DNA of 64,000 nucleotides from contig NZ_CP011072.1 in the NCBI RefSeq assembly GCF_001190925.1, forward strand, positions 3,286,001-3,350,000, read 5' to 3'. Numbering within the stretch: position 1 is the first letter of the stretch; the number at the start of each line of letters is the position of its first letter. The position numbers and the translations under genes were made by a program. Positions 44,460 to 54,480 of the stretch are shown in pieces. The notes under the pieces were generated by a model. That model was not told the origin of the DNA and did not search any database. It saw only the letters and a list, made by a program, of their open reading frames with translations. Source of the stretch: Azoarcus sp. CIB. Lineage in GTDB: Bacteria; Pseudomonadota; Gammaproteobacteria; Burkholderiales; Rhodocyclaceae.

Positions 44460-45731
44460 ATGCTATTCAATTCGGTCAATCAGCACTGCCTGGAGCGCAT
44501 CGTCGAACTCGCGGAAACGCGGACGGTGGAAGCTGCGGAAGACATCTACGACGAACGCGGGATCAAGCTCTGGGCGAAGGGCAAGCCCGTTTCCGCCGAC
44601 CTGCAGGAAAAGCTGCTGCGCCGCAAACTCGCGAAGCCGCTCGAAACGACCCTCGCCGTCGAGGGCGCCGTCGCATTCGGCGACGTCGCCAGCGCATGCA
44701 TGGCACACATCGAACAGAATCCGCTGCTCGCCCGCATCGTCAACCGCGACGCGATCGGGCTCATCAACGGCATGCGCAACGTGCCGCTCCCGCAACCGCT
44801 GCGCCTTCTCCTCACCACCGCGCATGCCAAGGGCAGCGCCAGCTTCAAGCATGCACAGACCACCGTGATCATCTGCGCCGGAATCGCCGCGCGTCTGAAT
44901 GCGACCGATCACGACGCCCAGCTCCTGCTGATGGCGGCCCTGGTGCACGACCTCGGCGAGATGTACATCAACCCCGACTACCTGAACAACAGTTACCGGC
45001 TCAAACCGGGAGAATGGAAGCACGTGGCCAGTCACCCGCGCGTCGGCCAACTCCTCATCGCCGAACTCACGACGCTGCCGGCCGCAGTCGGCCAGTGCGT
45101 CGCGCACCATCACGAACGCCTCGACGGCAGCGGCTACCCGAACCAGGTGGACCGCAGCGGGCACAGCCGGCTCGGTGCGTGGCTCGCGGTCGCCGATTCC
45201 GTCGGCGCCATCCTGTCCCGCGGCGACGACGGCGCCGCCCTGCGCGCCTCGTTGGCGCTGCGCATCGTTCCCGAAGAATTCGACCACGATTCAGTCGCGG
45301 TCATCACGCAAGCCTTGCGTAATGGCGACGACGTGTTCGGGACAACGCCGGAGGGGGGCTTCAACGCACGCGTCCAGGAAAGCTGCCGACGCATCAACGC
45401 CGCCATGGCGGAGGCCGAATCGCTGATTGCACAGGCCCCGACGCCCTTCGTGCGACATACGTCCACCAATGCGCTCGCCCTGCTCCACAACCTGCTCAAG
45501 TCGCTGCGCTCCACCGGGGTCATGGAGGCCGATTCGCTCGGCGTCGGCAACCTCGACGGCGAACTCATCGCCGAAATCAATCTCGTGATCCGCGAAATCG
45601 AATGGCGCATGCGCAACCTCGCGCGCAACCTGCACCTTCGCGCCGAAGCGCAGATGGAAGGGAGTCCCCTCGAACGAATCGCCCCGCTGATCCGCGCGCT
45701 CGACGGCAGCAGCATTCCCGCGACAACCTGA
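44460..45731 (+). CDS. HD-domain (HD-GYP-like) phosphohydrolase
   Basis: 423 residues. A middle HD-GYP-like domain has ALVHDLGEMYINP and AHHHERLDGSGYPNQ, with a c-di-GMP phosphodiesterase pattern. In place of the Lys of HDxGK stands Glu, so activity may differ. The N-terminal ~100 and C-terminal ~150 residues have no recognised domain. An HDOD gene and a radical SAM gene follow. Confidence 0.85.
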   Translation: MLFNSVNQHCLERIVELAETRTVEAAEDIYDERGIKLWAKGKPVSADLQEKLLRRKLAKPLETTLAVEGAVAFGDVASACMAHIEQNPLLARIVNRDAIGLINGMRNVPLPQPLRLLLTTAHAKGSASFKHAQTTVIICAGIAARLNATDHDAQLLLMAALVHDLGEMYINPDYLNNSYRLKPGEWKHVASHPRVGQLLIAELTTLPAAVGQCVAHHHERLDGSGYPNQVDRSGHSRLGAWLAVADSVGAILSRGDDGAALRASLALRIVPEEFDHDSVAVITQALRNGDDVFGTTPEGGFNARVQESCRRINAAMAEAESLIAQAPTPFVRHTSTNALALLHNLLKSLRSTGVMEADSLGVGNLDGELIAEINLVIREIEWRMRNLARNLHLRAEAQMEGSPLERIAPLIRALDGSSIPATT

Positions 45732-45817
45732 CCGCAGTCCGGGTGTCGTCGCAACGAACTCCCGACCGAAGTCCAGGCAGGGTAAACTTTCACGAACAAC
45801 ATGCATCCGGGGGCGCG

Positions 45818-46678
45818 ATGAAGGATTTCGAATCTCAGGCACGAGCATTCGGCGAGCAGATCGAAGCCGAAATTGCGGAAGGCCATCTCAGCTTCCCGAC
45901 CTCCCTCGACGTCTCGTTACGCATCAAGCGGCTCGCCGACAGCCCCGCGTCCTCGCTCGAAGAGATCGCCGCGGCAGTCAAGACCGAGCCCGTTCTCAGC
46001 GCCAAGACGGTGCGCATGGCCAACGCCGTCGCACTCAACCCCCAGGCCACCCCCATCACCAACGTTGCCGATGCCGTGCGTCGCATCGGCCTCTCGTCGC
46101 TGCGCTGCCTTGCCTTTTCGGTCGCGGCCGAACAACTCGCACAGGATCACCGCTCGCCCAAAATGCGCACCATCGCCTCCGGGCTGTGGATGCACGCGGT
46201 CGATGTCGCGGCCTGGTCCTACGCCCTCGCCCGCGATCTGCGTGTCGTGAATCCCGACACCGCGATGTTCGCAGGCATGCTGGCCGACATCGGGCAGTTC
46301 CTGCTACTGGCCCGCGCTGCCGAGTATCCCGCCCTGGAAGACGATCTGCCGCGTTTTGCAGGCTTCGTGACCACCTGGAGCGAACCCGTCAGCGAGGCCG
46401 TGCTCGATGTGTTCGAACTGCCCGAATCGATCCTGGACGCGTTCGAGTGCAGCAATCCTTACGGCGGCTCCTGGCCCCCCGCGAACCTCGCGGACATCCT
46501 TTTCGTCGCGGAGCTTGCGGCCGAAACGCCCAATCCGTTCGACAAGCTCCTCGGGCTGGATCACCGCACCAGCCTTCTTGACGCAGCCACGCACGGCATC
46601 GACCAACAGGACCTGGACCATCTGCTCGAATCGGCCCGCGAAAACCGCCAGCTGATCCTGGCTGCGCTCTGCAGCTGA
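45818..46678 (+). CDS. HDOD-domain protein
   Basis: 286 residues, mostly an HDOD domain (about 20-220), a non-catalytic relative of HD hydrolases used in signalling. FPTSLDVSLRIKRLAD and VLSAKTVRMANAVA near the start, then DAVRRIGLSSLRCLA and the MLADIGQFLLL region, are typical. Starts at 45818 from a good frame. It precedes the radical SAM gene by 8 nt. Confidence 0.88.
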   Translation: MKDFESQARAFGEQIEAEIAEGHLSFPTSLDVSLRIKRLADSPASSLEEIAAAVKTEPVLSAKTVRMANAVALNPQATPITNVADAVRRIGLSSLRCLAFSVAAEQLAQDHRSPKMRTIASGLWMHAVDVAAWSYALARDLRVVNPDTAMFAGMLADIGQFLLLARAAEYPALEDDLPRFAGFVTTWSEPVSEAVLDVFELPESILDAFECSNPYGGSWPPANLADILFVAELAAETPNPFDKLLGLDHRTSLLDAATHGIDQQDLDHLLESARENRQLILAALCS

Positions 46679-46686
46679 CGCCCCCC

Positions 46687-48270
46687 ATGCGCGTCACCCT
46701 CGTCCATCCCGCCGGTTTCAACTTCGTTCCCGGACAGCCCGATTTCTCGGTGCTGGCCAACCGCATGGCGCCGATCGGCGTCCTGTCGCTCGCCGCCTGG
46801 CTGGACAAACACGGTCACCAAACCGCCGTCCACGACTGCCTCGGCCCATTCGCACCGGCCGGCATCGACGCCAACGTCGACGTCATTCTCGCCACCAACC
46901 CCGAACTCGTCGGCTTCTCGGCGACGACCTCAGCATTCATGGACGCCGTCGACATGGCGGCGAGTATCCGGCGGCGGCGCCCGCACATCCGCATCGTGCT
47001 CGGCAACGTCCACGCCTCCTCGATCGGCGCGCCGCTGCTCGAACACTTCCCCGAGATCGACTACCTGTGCATCGGCGAGGGCGAAGGCCCCCTGCTCGAC
47101 CTCGCCGACGGCAAGCCCCCCGCTGCGATCGACAATCTCGTGTGGCGCGACGGCCCGCGCATCGTCGCCAACCCGCGCCGGCCGCGCATCCTCGACCTCG
47201 ACGAACTGCCCTTCCCCGCCTACGAAAAGCTCGCCGGCTTCCCCGCCGGCTACCACCTGCCGCTCTTCTCGTACGCGCAACGCCACGGCGCCACGATGAT
47301 CACCTCGCGCGGCTGCCCCTACACCTGCTCGTTCTGCGACCGCACCGTGTTCGAGCGCCTCTACAAGGTCAACTCGGCCGCGTACATCTACGCGCACATG
47401 AAGCACCTGCGCGACAAGTTCGGCGTCCACCACATCAATTTCTACGACGACCTGTTCACCGCCAGCCGCAAGCGCGTCGACGAACTCTGCCGCCTGCTCA
47501 TCGAAAAGCCGCTGGGCATGCAGTTCAACTGCGCCATCCGCACCGGCCACACCTCGGCAGAGATGCTTCACCAGCTCAAACGCGCCGGCGCGCTGATGGT
47601 CTCCCTCGGTATCGAATCGGCCGATCCGGCGATGATGGAACGCCACAAGGCCGGCGTCACCCTCGACGCAGTACGCGACACCGTCCGCAAGATCCACGCC
47701 GCGGGCCTGCGCGCCAAGGGCCTCTTCATCTTCGGCCTGCCCGGGGAGACCCCGCAGACGCTGCACGCGACCAGCGACTTCATCCTCTCGCTGGACCTCG
47801 ACGAGATGAACATGACCAAGTTCAGCCCCATGTACGGCGCGCCGATCTGGGACGAATGCGCCGACGGCAGCAGCGGCGACTTCCGCGAAGACTGGCGCCT
47901 GATGAACTGCCTCAACTTCGTCTACCGCCCCGAAGGTTTCGCCTCGCGCGAAGAGATGGACGCCCTCTACAACTGGCACGTCCGCCGCTTCTACGACAGC
48001 AAGGGCTACCGCCGCCGCTTCGCCCGCCGCCTGTGGGAACACCGCTGGAGTCTTTGGCACCTGATCAGGAACCTCCCGCACGTGATCCAGGCAGCCCGCT
48101 ACTTCAGCGCCAACCGCGCCCAGCTCGAAGCCGCCCGGCGCGACTTCCCCACGCACCCGCGCCAACCGGCGGGACTGAAGGCCCTGCTCGGCGCGGACCT
48201 GCAGGCCGACAAGGCGCGTTCCGCCGCCCCGATTGCCGTCGTGCGCAAGGAACCATCACCAACCGCCTGA
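46687..48270 (+). CDS. B12-binding radical SAM enzyme
   Basis: 527 residues. An N-terminal cobalamin-binding fold (about 1-150; VLGNVHASSIG) leads to the radical SAM core with CPYTCSFC. It resembles BchE/Fmt-like proteins and hopanoid-modifying enzymes (HpnP, HpnJ-like). The product is unknown; hopanoid or lipid modification is one idea. The gene starts 8 nt after the HDOD gene. Confidence 0.85.
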   Translation: MRVTLVHPAGFNFVPGQPDFSVLANRMAPIGVLSLAAWLDKHGHQTAVHDCLGPFAPAGIDANVDVILATNPELVGFSATTSAFMDAVDMAASIRRRRPHIRIVLGNVHASSIGAPLLEHFPEIDYLCIGEGEGPLLDLADGKPPAAIDNLVWRDGPRIVANPRRPRILDLDELPFPAYEKLAGFPAGYHLPLFSYAQRHGATMITSRGCPYTCSFCDRTVFERLYKVNSAAYIYAHMKHLRDKFGVHHINFYDDLFTASRKRVDELCRLLIEKPLGMQFNCAIRTGHTSAEMLHQLKRAGALMVSLGIESADPAMMERHKAGVTLDAVRDTVRKIHAAGLRAKGLFIFGLPGETPQTLHATSDFILSLDLDEMNMTKFSPMYGAPIWDECADGSSGDFREDWRLMNCLNFVYRPEGFASREEMDALYNWHVRRFYDSKGYRRRFARRLWEHRWSLWHLIRNLPHVIQAARYFSANRAQLEAARRDFPTHPRQPAGLKALLGADLQADKARSAAPIAVVRKEPSPTA

Positions 48271-48408
48271 GGCACGGCACGCGGTGCCGTCCAAGGATCG
48301 CACGGCCATGCTGCGCAGCAAGTTGTCATTGCCCCGCGCGGCGCATAAGATTGCCGGTCTGAACATCCCTCCAACGGCGTGCACACGCCCAGCCCGAGCA
48401 GGTCCCCG

Positions 48409-48624
48409 ATGACCGAGGAAGCATTCGACCACGTCACCAGCCTGCAGATCCGGCTCACGGAACTCCGCAACGAGCACCGCGACCTCGATGACGCCATTTC
48501 GCGTCTGCAGGACTCCCCGCAGGAAGACGAACTGCTGCTGCGCCGCCTGAAGAAGCGCAAGCTCGCCCTCAAGGACCGCATTTCCGTCATCCAGCGCATG
48601 CTCGACCCCAACGAACTGGCGTAA
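48409..48624 (+). CDS. YdcH-family small protein
   Basis: 71 residues, coiled-coil helical with LRNEHRDLDDAISRLQ and LLLRRLKKRKLALKDRI, matching YdcH/DUF465. Function unknown; related proteins are common in Proteobacteria. It lies 37 nt upstream of metY. Confidence 0.85.
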   Translation: MTEEAFDHVTSLQIRLTELRNEHRDLDDAISRLQDSPQEDELLLRRLKKRKLALKDRISVIQRMLDPNELA

Positions 48625-48661
48625 GCCCCGCTCGCCCCGAGGACAGGAAACCGCACCGCCG

Positions 48662-49966
48662 ATGACCCAACCCAAGACATTCGGACCTGAAACCCTCGCA
48701 CTCCACGCGGGCCAGTCTCCCGACCCCGCCTTCGGCGCCCGCGCCGCCCCCATCTACTTCACCACCAGCTACGTCTTCCCCGACACCGACCACGCTGCGG
48801 CGCTGTTCAACCTTGAACGCCCCGGCCACGTCTATACGCGCATCTCCAACCCGACCAACGCGATGCTCGAAGAACGCATCGCCGCCCTCGAAGGCGGGGT
48901 TGGCGCGATCGCCGTCGCGAGCGGACAGGCCGCCCTGCACCTTGCGATCACCACGCTGATGGGCGCCGGTGGCCACATCGTAGCCTCGCACGCGCTGTAC
49001 GGCGGCTCGCACAACCTGCTCGCTTACACGCTGCCGCGCTTCGGCATCACCACCACCTTCGTCGATCCGCACGATCCGGACGCCTGGCGCGCCGCCGTCC
49101 GTCCCGAGACGCGCCTCTTCTTCGGCGAATCGCTCGGCAATCCCGGCCTCGACGTGCTCGACATCCCCGCGGTCGCCGACATCGCGCACGCCCATCGCAT
49201 CCCCCTGCTGGTCGACGCGACCCTCGTCACCCCCTGCCTGCAGCGCCCGCTCGCACTCGGCGCCGACCTCGTGCTGCACTCGGCGACCAAGTTCCTCGGC
49301 GGCCACGGCGTCGCGGTCGGCGGCCTGCTCGTCGACGGCGGGCGCTTCGACTGGGAAGCCTCCGGCCTCTTCCCGACGCTCACCGAACCCTACGACGGCT
49401 TCCACGGCATGGATTTCGCCGAGGAATCGCCCATCGCCGCTTTCCTGCTGCGCGCGCGGCGCGAGGGCCTGCGCGACTTCGGCGCCTGCCTGTCGCCGAT
49501 GAACGCCTTCCAGATCCTGCAAGGCATGGAAACCCTGCCGCTGCGCATGCGCGCCCACGTCGCCAACGCGCGCAAGGTCGCGGAACACCTCGCGGCCCAT
49601 CCGCTCGTCGCCCACGTCGCCTGGCCCGGCCTCGCCAGCCACCGTGACCACGCGCTCGCCGCCCGCCTGCTGCCCGACGGCGCCGGCTCGGTGTTGTCCT
49701 TCGAACTGAAAGGCGGCCGCGCCGCCGGCCGCGCCTTCATCGAAGGCCTGCGGGTGTTCTCCCATCTGGCCAACGTCGGCGACGCCAAGTCCCTCGTGAT
49801 CCACCCGGCCAGCACCACCCATTTCCGCATGTCGGCGCAGGACCTCGCCGCCGCGGGCATCGGCGAGGGCACCGTGCGCCTGTCGGTCGGACTCGAAAGC
49901 GTCGATGACCTCATCGAAGACCTCAACCGCGGCCTCTACGCCGCCAGCCGTGTCGAGCAGGGTTAA
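48662..49966 (+). CDS. metY: O-acetylhomoserine aminocarboxypropyltransferase
   Basis: PLP enzyme that makes homocysteine from O-acetylhomoserine and sulfide. 434 residues. Seen: ETLALHAGQ at the start, [20 protein letters not shown], and [11 protein letters not shown] with the PLP lysine. The length and N-terminus favour MetY over MetZ or MetB. The next gene starts 3 nt after its stop, so the two are probably linked. Confidence 0.9.
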   Translation: MTQPKTFGPETLALHAGQSPDPAFGARAAPIYFTTSYVFPDTDHAAALFNLERPGHVYTRISNPTNAMLEERIAALEGGVGAIAVASGQAALHLAITTLMGAGGHIVASHALYGGSHNLLAYTLPRFGITTTFVDPHDPDAWRAAVRPETRLFFGESLGNPGLDVLDIPAVADIAHAHRIPLLVDATLVTPCLQRPLALGADLVLHSATKFLGGHGVAVGGLLVDGGRFDWEASGLFPTLTEPYDGFHGMDFAEESPIAAFLLRARREGLRDFGACLSPMNAFQILQGMETLPLRMRAHVANARKVAEHLAAHPLVAHVAWPGLASHRDHALAARLLPDGAGSVLSFELKGGRAAGRAFIEGLRVFSHLANVGDAKSLVIHPASTTHFRMSAQDLAAAGIGEGTVRLSVGLESVDDLIEDLNRGLYAASRVEQG

Positions 49967-49969
49967 GCC

Positions 49970-50779
49970 ATGGAACTGAGCGTCAACGACACGCCCGCCT
50001 ACCTCTACACCGGCGGCCGCCCCTTCGACCGACAGCAGCCTGTCGTCGTCCTGATCCACGGTGCCGGCCACGACCACAGCGTGTGGAACTACCAGGCCCG
50101 TCAGCTCGCACACCACGGCTTCGCCGTGCTCACCCCTGATCTCCCCGGCCACGGACGCTCGCAGGGCAGCGCGCTGCCCACCATCGAGGCCCTCGCGGAC
50201 TGGGTCGAGGCCCTGCTCGACGCCGCGGGCGTCGTCCACGCCGCCCTCGCCGGCCACAGCATGGGTTCGCTCGTCGCCCTCCAGACGGCCGCGCAGGCGC
50301 CGGCGCGCATCTCGAAACTCATCCTGATCGGCAGCGTCGCACCGATGCCCGTCGCGCCACCGCTCCTCGAAGCCGCCGCAAACGCGCGCGCTGCCGCGCA
50401 CGGGATGATCAACCAGTGGTCCTACACCCCCGCCTCGCAGCTCGGCGCGAGCCCCGTCCCCGGCGTTTCCCTCATCGGCCTCAACCAGCGCCTGATGGAA
50501 CGCCAGCGCGAAGGCGTGCTCGCAAACGACCTCGCAGCATGCAATGCCTACCAGGGCGGCCTCGACGCCGCAGCGCGCATCGCCGTCCCGTGCGCGATGC
50601 TGTGCGGTGAACGCGACCAGATGACGCCCCGCAAGGCCGTCAAGCCCCTGCAGGAAGCGCTCGCCAAGGTTCCCGGCGGCGCGCGTATGATAGTGATCAA
50701 AGGCGCCGGTCATGCGATGATGGCCGAAGCGCCCGATGCGGTCGGCGATGCCATGCGAGGCTTCCTCACCAGCGCATAA
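49970..50779 (+). CDS. Alpha/beta-hydrolase
   Basis: 269 residues, the alpha/beta-hydrolase fold with VVLIHGAGHDHSVW, nucleophile elbow GHSMGS, and the late KGAGHAMMAEAP with the catalytic His. No substrate can be read. It follows metY by 3 nt. Confidence 0.88.
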   Translation: MELSVNDTPAYLYTGGRPFDRQQPVVVLIHGAGHDHSVWNYQARQLAHHGFAVLTPDLPGHGRSQGSALPTIEALADWVEALLDAAGVVHAALAGHSMGSLVALQTAAQAPARISKLILIGSVAPMPVAPPLLEAAANARAAAHGMINQWSYTPASQLGASPVPGVSLIGLNQRLMERQREGVLANDLAACNAYQGGLDAAARIAVPCAMLCGERDQMTPRKAVKPLQEALAKVPGGARMIVIKGAGHAMMAEAPDAVGDAMRGFLTSA

Positions 50780-50840
50780 CACAACAACAGGGAAGCCCCG
50801 TTCGCTGCCGCACGACAAGACCCCCCAACAGGAGAGAGCC

Positions 50841-51653
50841 ATGTCGCAGCAGAACGATACGGGTACGGCAGCGGAGGAACCAGTCTTTCCAACTGTCCGC
50901 GAAGTCGATGCGGGCGCCCCCCTGCGCTGGATCGGGCGCGGGATCGGCGACTTCCGTGCCTGTCCGATTCCCAGCCTGTTCTACGGCTTCTGCTTCGCGG
51001 CGATGGGCCTGCTCGTCACAATGGTGTTCGAGCACGCCTACGAATACACCGCCGCGATGACGTCAGGATTCCTGCTGCTCGGCCCCTTCCTCGCGATGGG
51101 CCTGTACGAGATCAGCCGCAGGCACGAAGAAGGACAGGCCTGCGCCCTGCTGCCGACGCTCACCGTGTGGCGGCGCAACGCCGGCAACATCGGCATCTTC
51201 GCGGTCGTCCTCGGCGTGGTCTTCCTCGTCTGGGCACGCGCTTCGCTGGTCATCTTCGCCCTCTTCTACACCAACGAACTCCCCAACCTCAGCGGCTTTC
51301 TCAACCAGCTCGTGACGCTCGAGAATCTCGAGTTCCTGCTCGTCTATTTCAGCGTCGGCCTGCTGTTCGCCTGCATCGTCTTCGCCGCGAGCGTGATCTC
51401 CGTCCCCCTCATGCTCGACCGCAACCAGGACGCCATATCCTCGATGCTCGCCAGCATCGGCGCACTCGCCCGCAACCCCGGCGCGATGATCGTGTGGGCC
51501 TCGCTCATAGTCATACTGACTATAATCGGATTCCTCAGCTTCCATCTCGGACTGGTGGTACTGATGCCCGTCGTCGGTCATGCCAGCTGGCACGCGTACC
51601 GCGACCTCGTCGCCCCCGTCGGCGACGCGCCGCCACCGACCGGCACCCCTTGA
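50841..51653 (+). CDS. DUF2189-family membrane protein
   Basis: 270 residues with about six hydrophobic segments and the DUF2189 pattern (LRWIGRGIGDFRACPIPSL start, in parts, and LLGPFLAMGLYEISRR). AGGAGA lies before the start. Function not known; an HDOD gene follows by 23 nt. Confidence 0.82.
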   Translation: MSQQNDTGTAAEEPVFPTVREVDAGAPLRWIGRGIGDFRACPIPSLFYGFCFAAMGLLVTMVFEHAYEYTAAMTSGFLLLGPFLAMGLYEISRRHEEGQACALLPTLTVWRRNAGNIGIFAVVLGVVFLVWARASLVIFALFYTNELPNLSGFLNQLVTLENLEFLLVYFSVGLLFACIVFAASVISVPLMLDRNQDAISSMLASIGALARNPGAMIVWASLIVILTIIGFLSFHLGLVVLMPVVGHASWHAYRDLVAPVGDAPPPTGTP

Positions 51654-51676
51654 ACAAGCCCCCTCGGACCACCGTC

Positions 51677-52546
51677 ATGCACTCCGCTCAGGAACTTGTC
51701 GCCAACGTCATAACGCTCGCATCGCTGCCGACCGTATATCTGCGCATTCGCGATGAACTCGACGCGCCGACGGGGTCGGCCAGCAGCGTCGCCCATGCCA
51801 TCAGCGCCGATCCCGCAATCGCCTCCAGCCTGCTGCGCCTTGCCAACAGCGCCTTCTACGGCTACGGCGGGAAGATCGACACCATCTCGCGCGCCGTGAC
51901 GGTTCTCGGCATCCAGCAGGTGCACGACCTCGTGCTTGCCATATCGGTGAGCGGCGCCTTTTCCCTGTTCGCGCCCCGCCACCTCGACATGCCGCGCTTC
52001 TGGCGCGGAAGTGTCATGCGCGGCCTCGCTGCACGCGAAATCGGCCGAAACCAGGGCATGATCGGAGTCGAACGGCTGTTCGTCATCGGCATGCTGTCCG
52101 ACATTGGCCATCTGGTGATGCACCAGACGGTGCCGGAACTCGCGCACGAAGCACGCACCATCGCGGCCGGCACCCGCGAACCGCTGCACGAAGCAGAACG
52201 CCGCATCGTCGGCTGCGACCACGCCGAAGTCGGCGCCGCGCTGATGGCACAGTGGCGCCTGCCGACGAGCTTCGTGGACATCATCGGTGCACAGACCGTG
52301 CCGCGCCTCGGCGGCGACTACGTCTACGAGGCAGCGATGGTGCACGTGGCCGCGCGCATTGCCGAAGCCGACCAGGAAAACGAATCGAGCACCGCCGCGG
52401 CAGAGCGCATGGACCCCACGATCTGGACCCTGCTCGAAATGGAACCGGTCAGCCTGCGCCGCATCCGTGAAAGCGCCGAACTCGACCTGGCGGGCTATAC
52501 CGCGCTCTTCTTCCCGAACCTCGGCAACGAACGCGCACGCGCCTGA
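51677..52546 (+). CDS. HDOD-domain protein
   Basis: 289 residues, an HDOD domain (about 10-210) with LASLPTVYLRIRDEL, DPAIASSLLRLANSAFYG and IGMLSDIGHLVMHQ. A second copy in the window is the gene at 45818. Its 3' end overlaps the convergent hoxW by 52 nt. Confidence 0.88.
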   Translation: MHSAQELVANVITLASLPTVYLRIRDELDAPTGSASSVAHAISADPAIASSLLRLANSAFYGYGGKIDTISRAVTVLGIQQVHDLVLAISVSGAFSLFAPRHLDMPRFWRGSVMRGLAAREIGRNQGMIGVERLFVIGMLSDIGHLVMHQTVPELAHEARTIAAGTREPLHEAERRIVGCDHAEVGAALMAQWRLPTSFVDIIGAQTVPRLGGDYVYEAAMVHVAARIAEADQENESSTAAAERMDPTIWTLLEMEPVSLRRIRESAELDLAGYTALFFPNLGNERARA

Positions 52547-53019
52547 GCCGCCGCACGCCAGCGGTCCGGCTGCGGCACCTCGAACAACGCCCGGACAAAT
52601 GGAAGGGCCGCCTCCACCGCTTCCTCCGCGAGCGCCGACAAACCCTCGCCCAGCTCGAAGCGGACAGCGCGCAGCCCCAGAATGAAGGCCGGGGGCGGTT
52701 CCGCCCCCTCGATGCGGCGGAACACGTCCAGCACCGCCGCAGGCGACAGCGCATGGGAAAAACTCGACACCGGCCCTTTCCCGTCGGCTTCGGCGAACTC
52801 GAAAGGCGCCTCCAGGCCGCAGGCGGCATCGATGAACAGCGCCACGTCGGCGCCGCGCAGCTCCAGCGCATGCTCGACCTGGAGCTGAAACTCGCACACC
52901 ACCCGCGCACCCGCCGGCAGGTCGCCCTCGAGACCGTGCAATAACAACGGTCCCGCCGCATCGTCCCCGCGCGATTCGTTGCCGGTGACGAAAACGACCA
53001 GCCGGCCGGAATCAGTCAC
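52495..53019 (-). CDS. hoxW: Hydrogenase maturation protease
   Basis: 174 residues. Endopeptidase that trims the C-terminus of the large subunit HoxH after nickel insertion. The start FVTGNESRGDDAAGPLL has the conserved Asn/Asp-type nickel-sensing residues of the family, and LFIDAACG follows. The GTG start overlaps the hoxH stop by 8 nt. It is the last hox gene and overlaps the convergent HDOD gene by 52 nt. Confidence 0.9.
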   Translation of the reverse strand: MTDSGRLVVFVTGNESRGDDAAGPLLLHGLEGDLPAGARVVCEFQLQVEHALELRGADVALFIDAACGLEAPFEFAEADGKGPVSSFSHALSPAAVLDVFRRIEGAEPPPAFILGLRAVRFELGEGLSALAEEAVEAALPFVRALFEVPQPDRWRAAAQARARSLPRFGKKSAV

Positions 53020-54472
53020 GCACCACCCGATCCACGACCTCCCCGCCGGCATCCGCCAGTTCCAGCACCAGCGGCATCTTGCCCAGCGCGTGGGTCGCAC
53101 AGGACAGGCACGGATCGTAAGCCCGGATCGCCACCTCGATGTGGTTGAGCAAACCCTCCGTCAGCTTCCGCCCGTCCAGGTAGCGACGCGCGACCTCCCG
53201 CACCGCCGTGTTCATCGCCTGGTTGTTATGCGTCGTCGACACGATCAGGTTGCACATCGTGACGAGGTCGTCGTCACCGACCTGATAATGGTGGATCAGC
53301 GTTCCGCGCGGCGCCTCGATGATGCCGACCCCCTCGTTCCCGCGCTCGCCGTCCGCCAGCAGCGCGCCCTCCAGCAGGTCGCCGTCCCCCAGCAGATCGC
53401 GAATCACCTCCGCTGCATGCAGCATCTCGATCATCCGCGCCCAGTGATAGGCCAGCGTCGCCCTGACTGGTTCGCCCCTGCCGTGATCGATGAACTCGCG
53501 GCGCTCCGCCTCGGCCAGCGGAGTCGGAATGAAATCGCAGTTCTGCACCCGCGCGAGCGGCCCCACCTGGTACCACCCCTCGTCCGGCCCCAGCTGCTGC
53601 AGGTAAGGGAACTTCATGTAGCTCCAGGGCTTGACCTGCTCCCGGATGAGACTGCGGTAAGACTGGTCCGGCACCTTATCGACCAGGATCTTTCCGTCTG
53701 CATCGCGGAAGCGCAGCGCCCCGTGATACAGATCCATCGCCCCGTCGGCCCGCACCAGGCTCATCACGTTGGCGCGGAAGCGCCCGAACTCGTCGTACAG
53801 GGCGGGATCGGCCCGATGCAGCCGCTTCACCAGTTCGACCGCCGCGCGGCTCCACTCCACCATGTGGTCGATCTCCGCGCGCAGCGCGTCCCGGTCCTCC
53901 ACCGCGAGATGCCGGTTCATCCCGCCGGGAACCGAGCCCGTACCGTGGATGCGCTTGCCGGCCGTCGCGCGGATCACCTCCTGCCCGAACTTGCGCAGCA
54001 GCACCCCCTGCCGCGCCACCTCCGGGTAAGCCGCGGCGACACCGACGATGTTGCGCTTGCCGACTTCGGACTCGAAGCCAAACAGCAGGTCCGGCGACGA
54101 CAGGTGAAAGAAGTGCAGCGCATGCGATTGCAGGATCTGCCCGTAATGCATCAGGCGCCGCAGCTTCTCGGCCGAACGCGTGACCGGAATGCCCAACACG
54201 CGGTCCATCGCCTTCGACGCCGCAAGGTGATGGCTGACGGGACAGATGCCGCACAGGCGCTGCACCATCACCGGCACCTCCCAGTACGGGCGCCCCTGGA
54301 TGAACACCTCGAAGCCGCGGAATTCCACGATATGGAGACGCGCCTCGCGAACATGGTCGTCGTCGTCGAGCAGCAGCGTCACCTTGCCGTGCCCTTCGAC
54401 ACGCGACACCGGGTCGATCACGACCCGGTGCAAATGCTCCCTGTCGGCAGCGGTTTCAAGCGACGAATCCAT
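53012..54472 (-). CDS. hoxH: NAD-reducing hydrogenase, large subunit
   Basis: 486 residues. Holds the [NiFe] centre. Cys74 and Cys77 lie in RLCGIC, Cys455 and Cys458 in DPCLSC, the four ligands. About 25 residues follow His461, the peptide cut by HoxW. The family is group 3d bidirectional hydrogenase with hoxF, U and Y. The start is 8 nt after the hoxY stop. Confidence 0.95.
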   Translation of the reverse strand: MDSSLETAADREHLHRVVIDPVSRVEGHGKVTLLLDDDDHVREARLHIVEFRGFEVFIQGRPYWEVPVMVQRLCGICPVSHHLAASKAMDRVLGIPVTRSAEKLRRLMHYGQILQSHALHFFHLSSPDLLFGFESEVGKRNIVGVAAAYPEVARQGVLLRKFGQEVIRATAGKRIHGTGSVPGGMNRHLAVEDRDALRAEIDHMVEWSRAAVELVKRLHRADPALYDEFGRFRANVMSLVRADGAMDLYHGALRFRDADGKILVDKVPDQSYRSLIREQVKPWSYMKFPYLQQLGPDEGWYQVGPLARVQNCDFIPTPLAEAERREFIDHGRGEPVRATLAYHWARMIEMLHAAEVIRDLLGDGDLLEGALLADGERGNEGVGIIEAPRGTLIHHYQVGDDDLVTMCNLIVSTTHNNQAMNTAVREVARRYLDGRKLTEGLLNHIEVAIRAYDPCLSCATHALGKMPLVLELADAGGEVVDRVVRD

Positions 54473-54480
54473 GCGAGACC

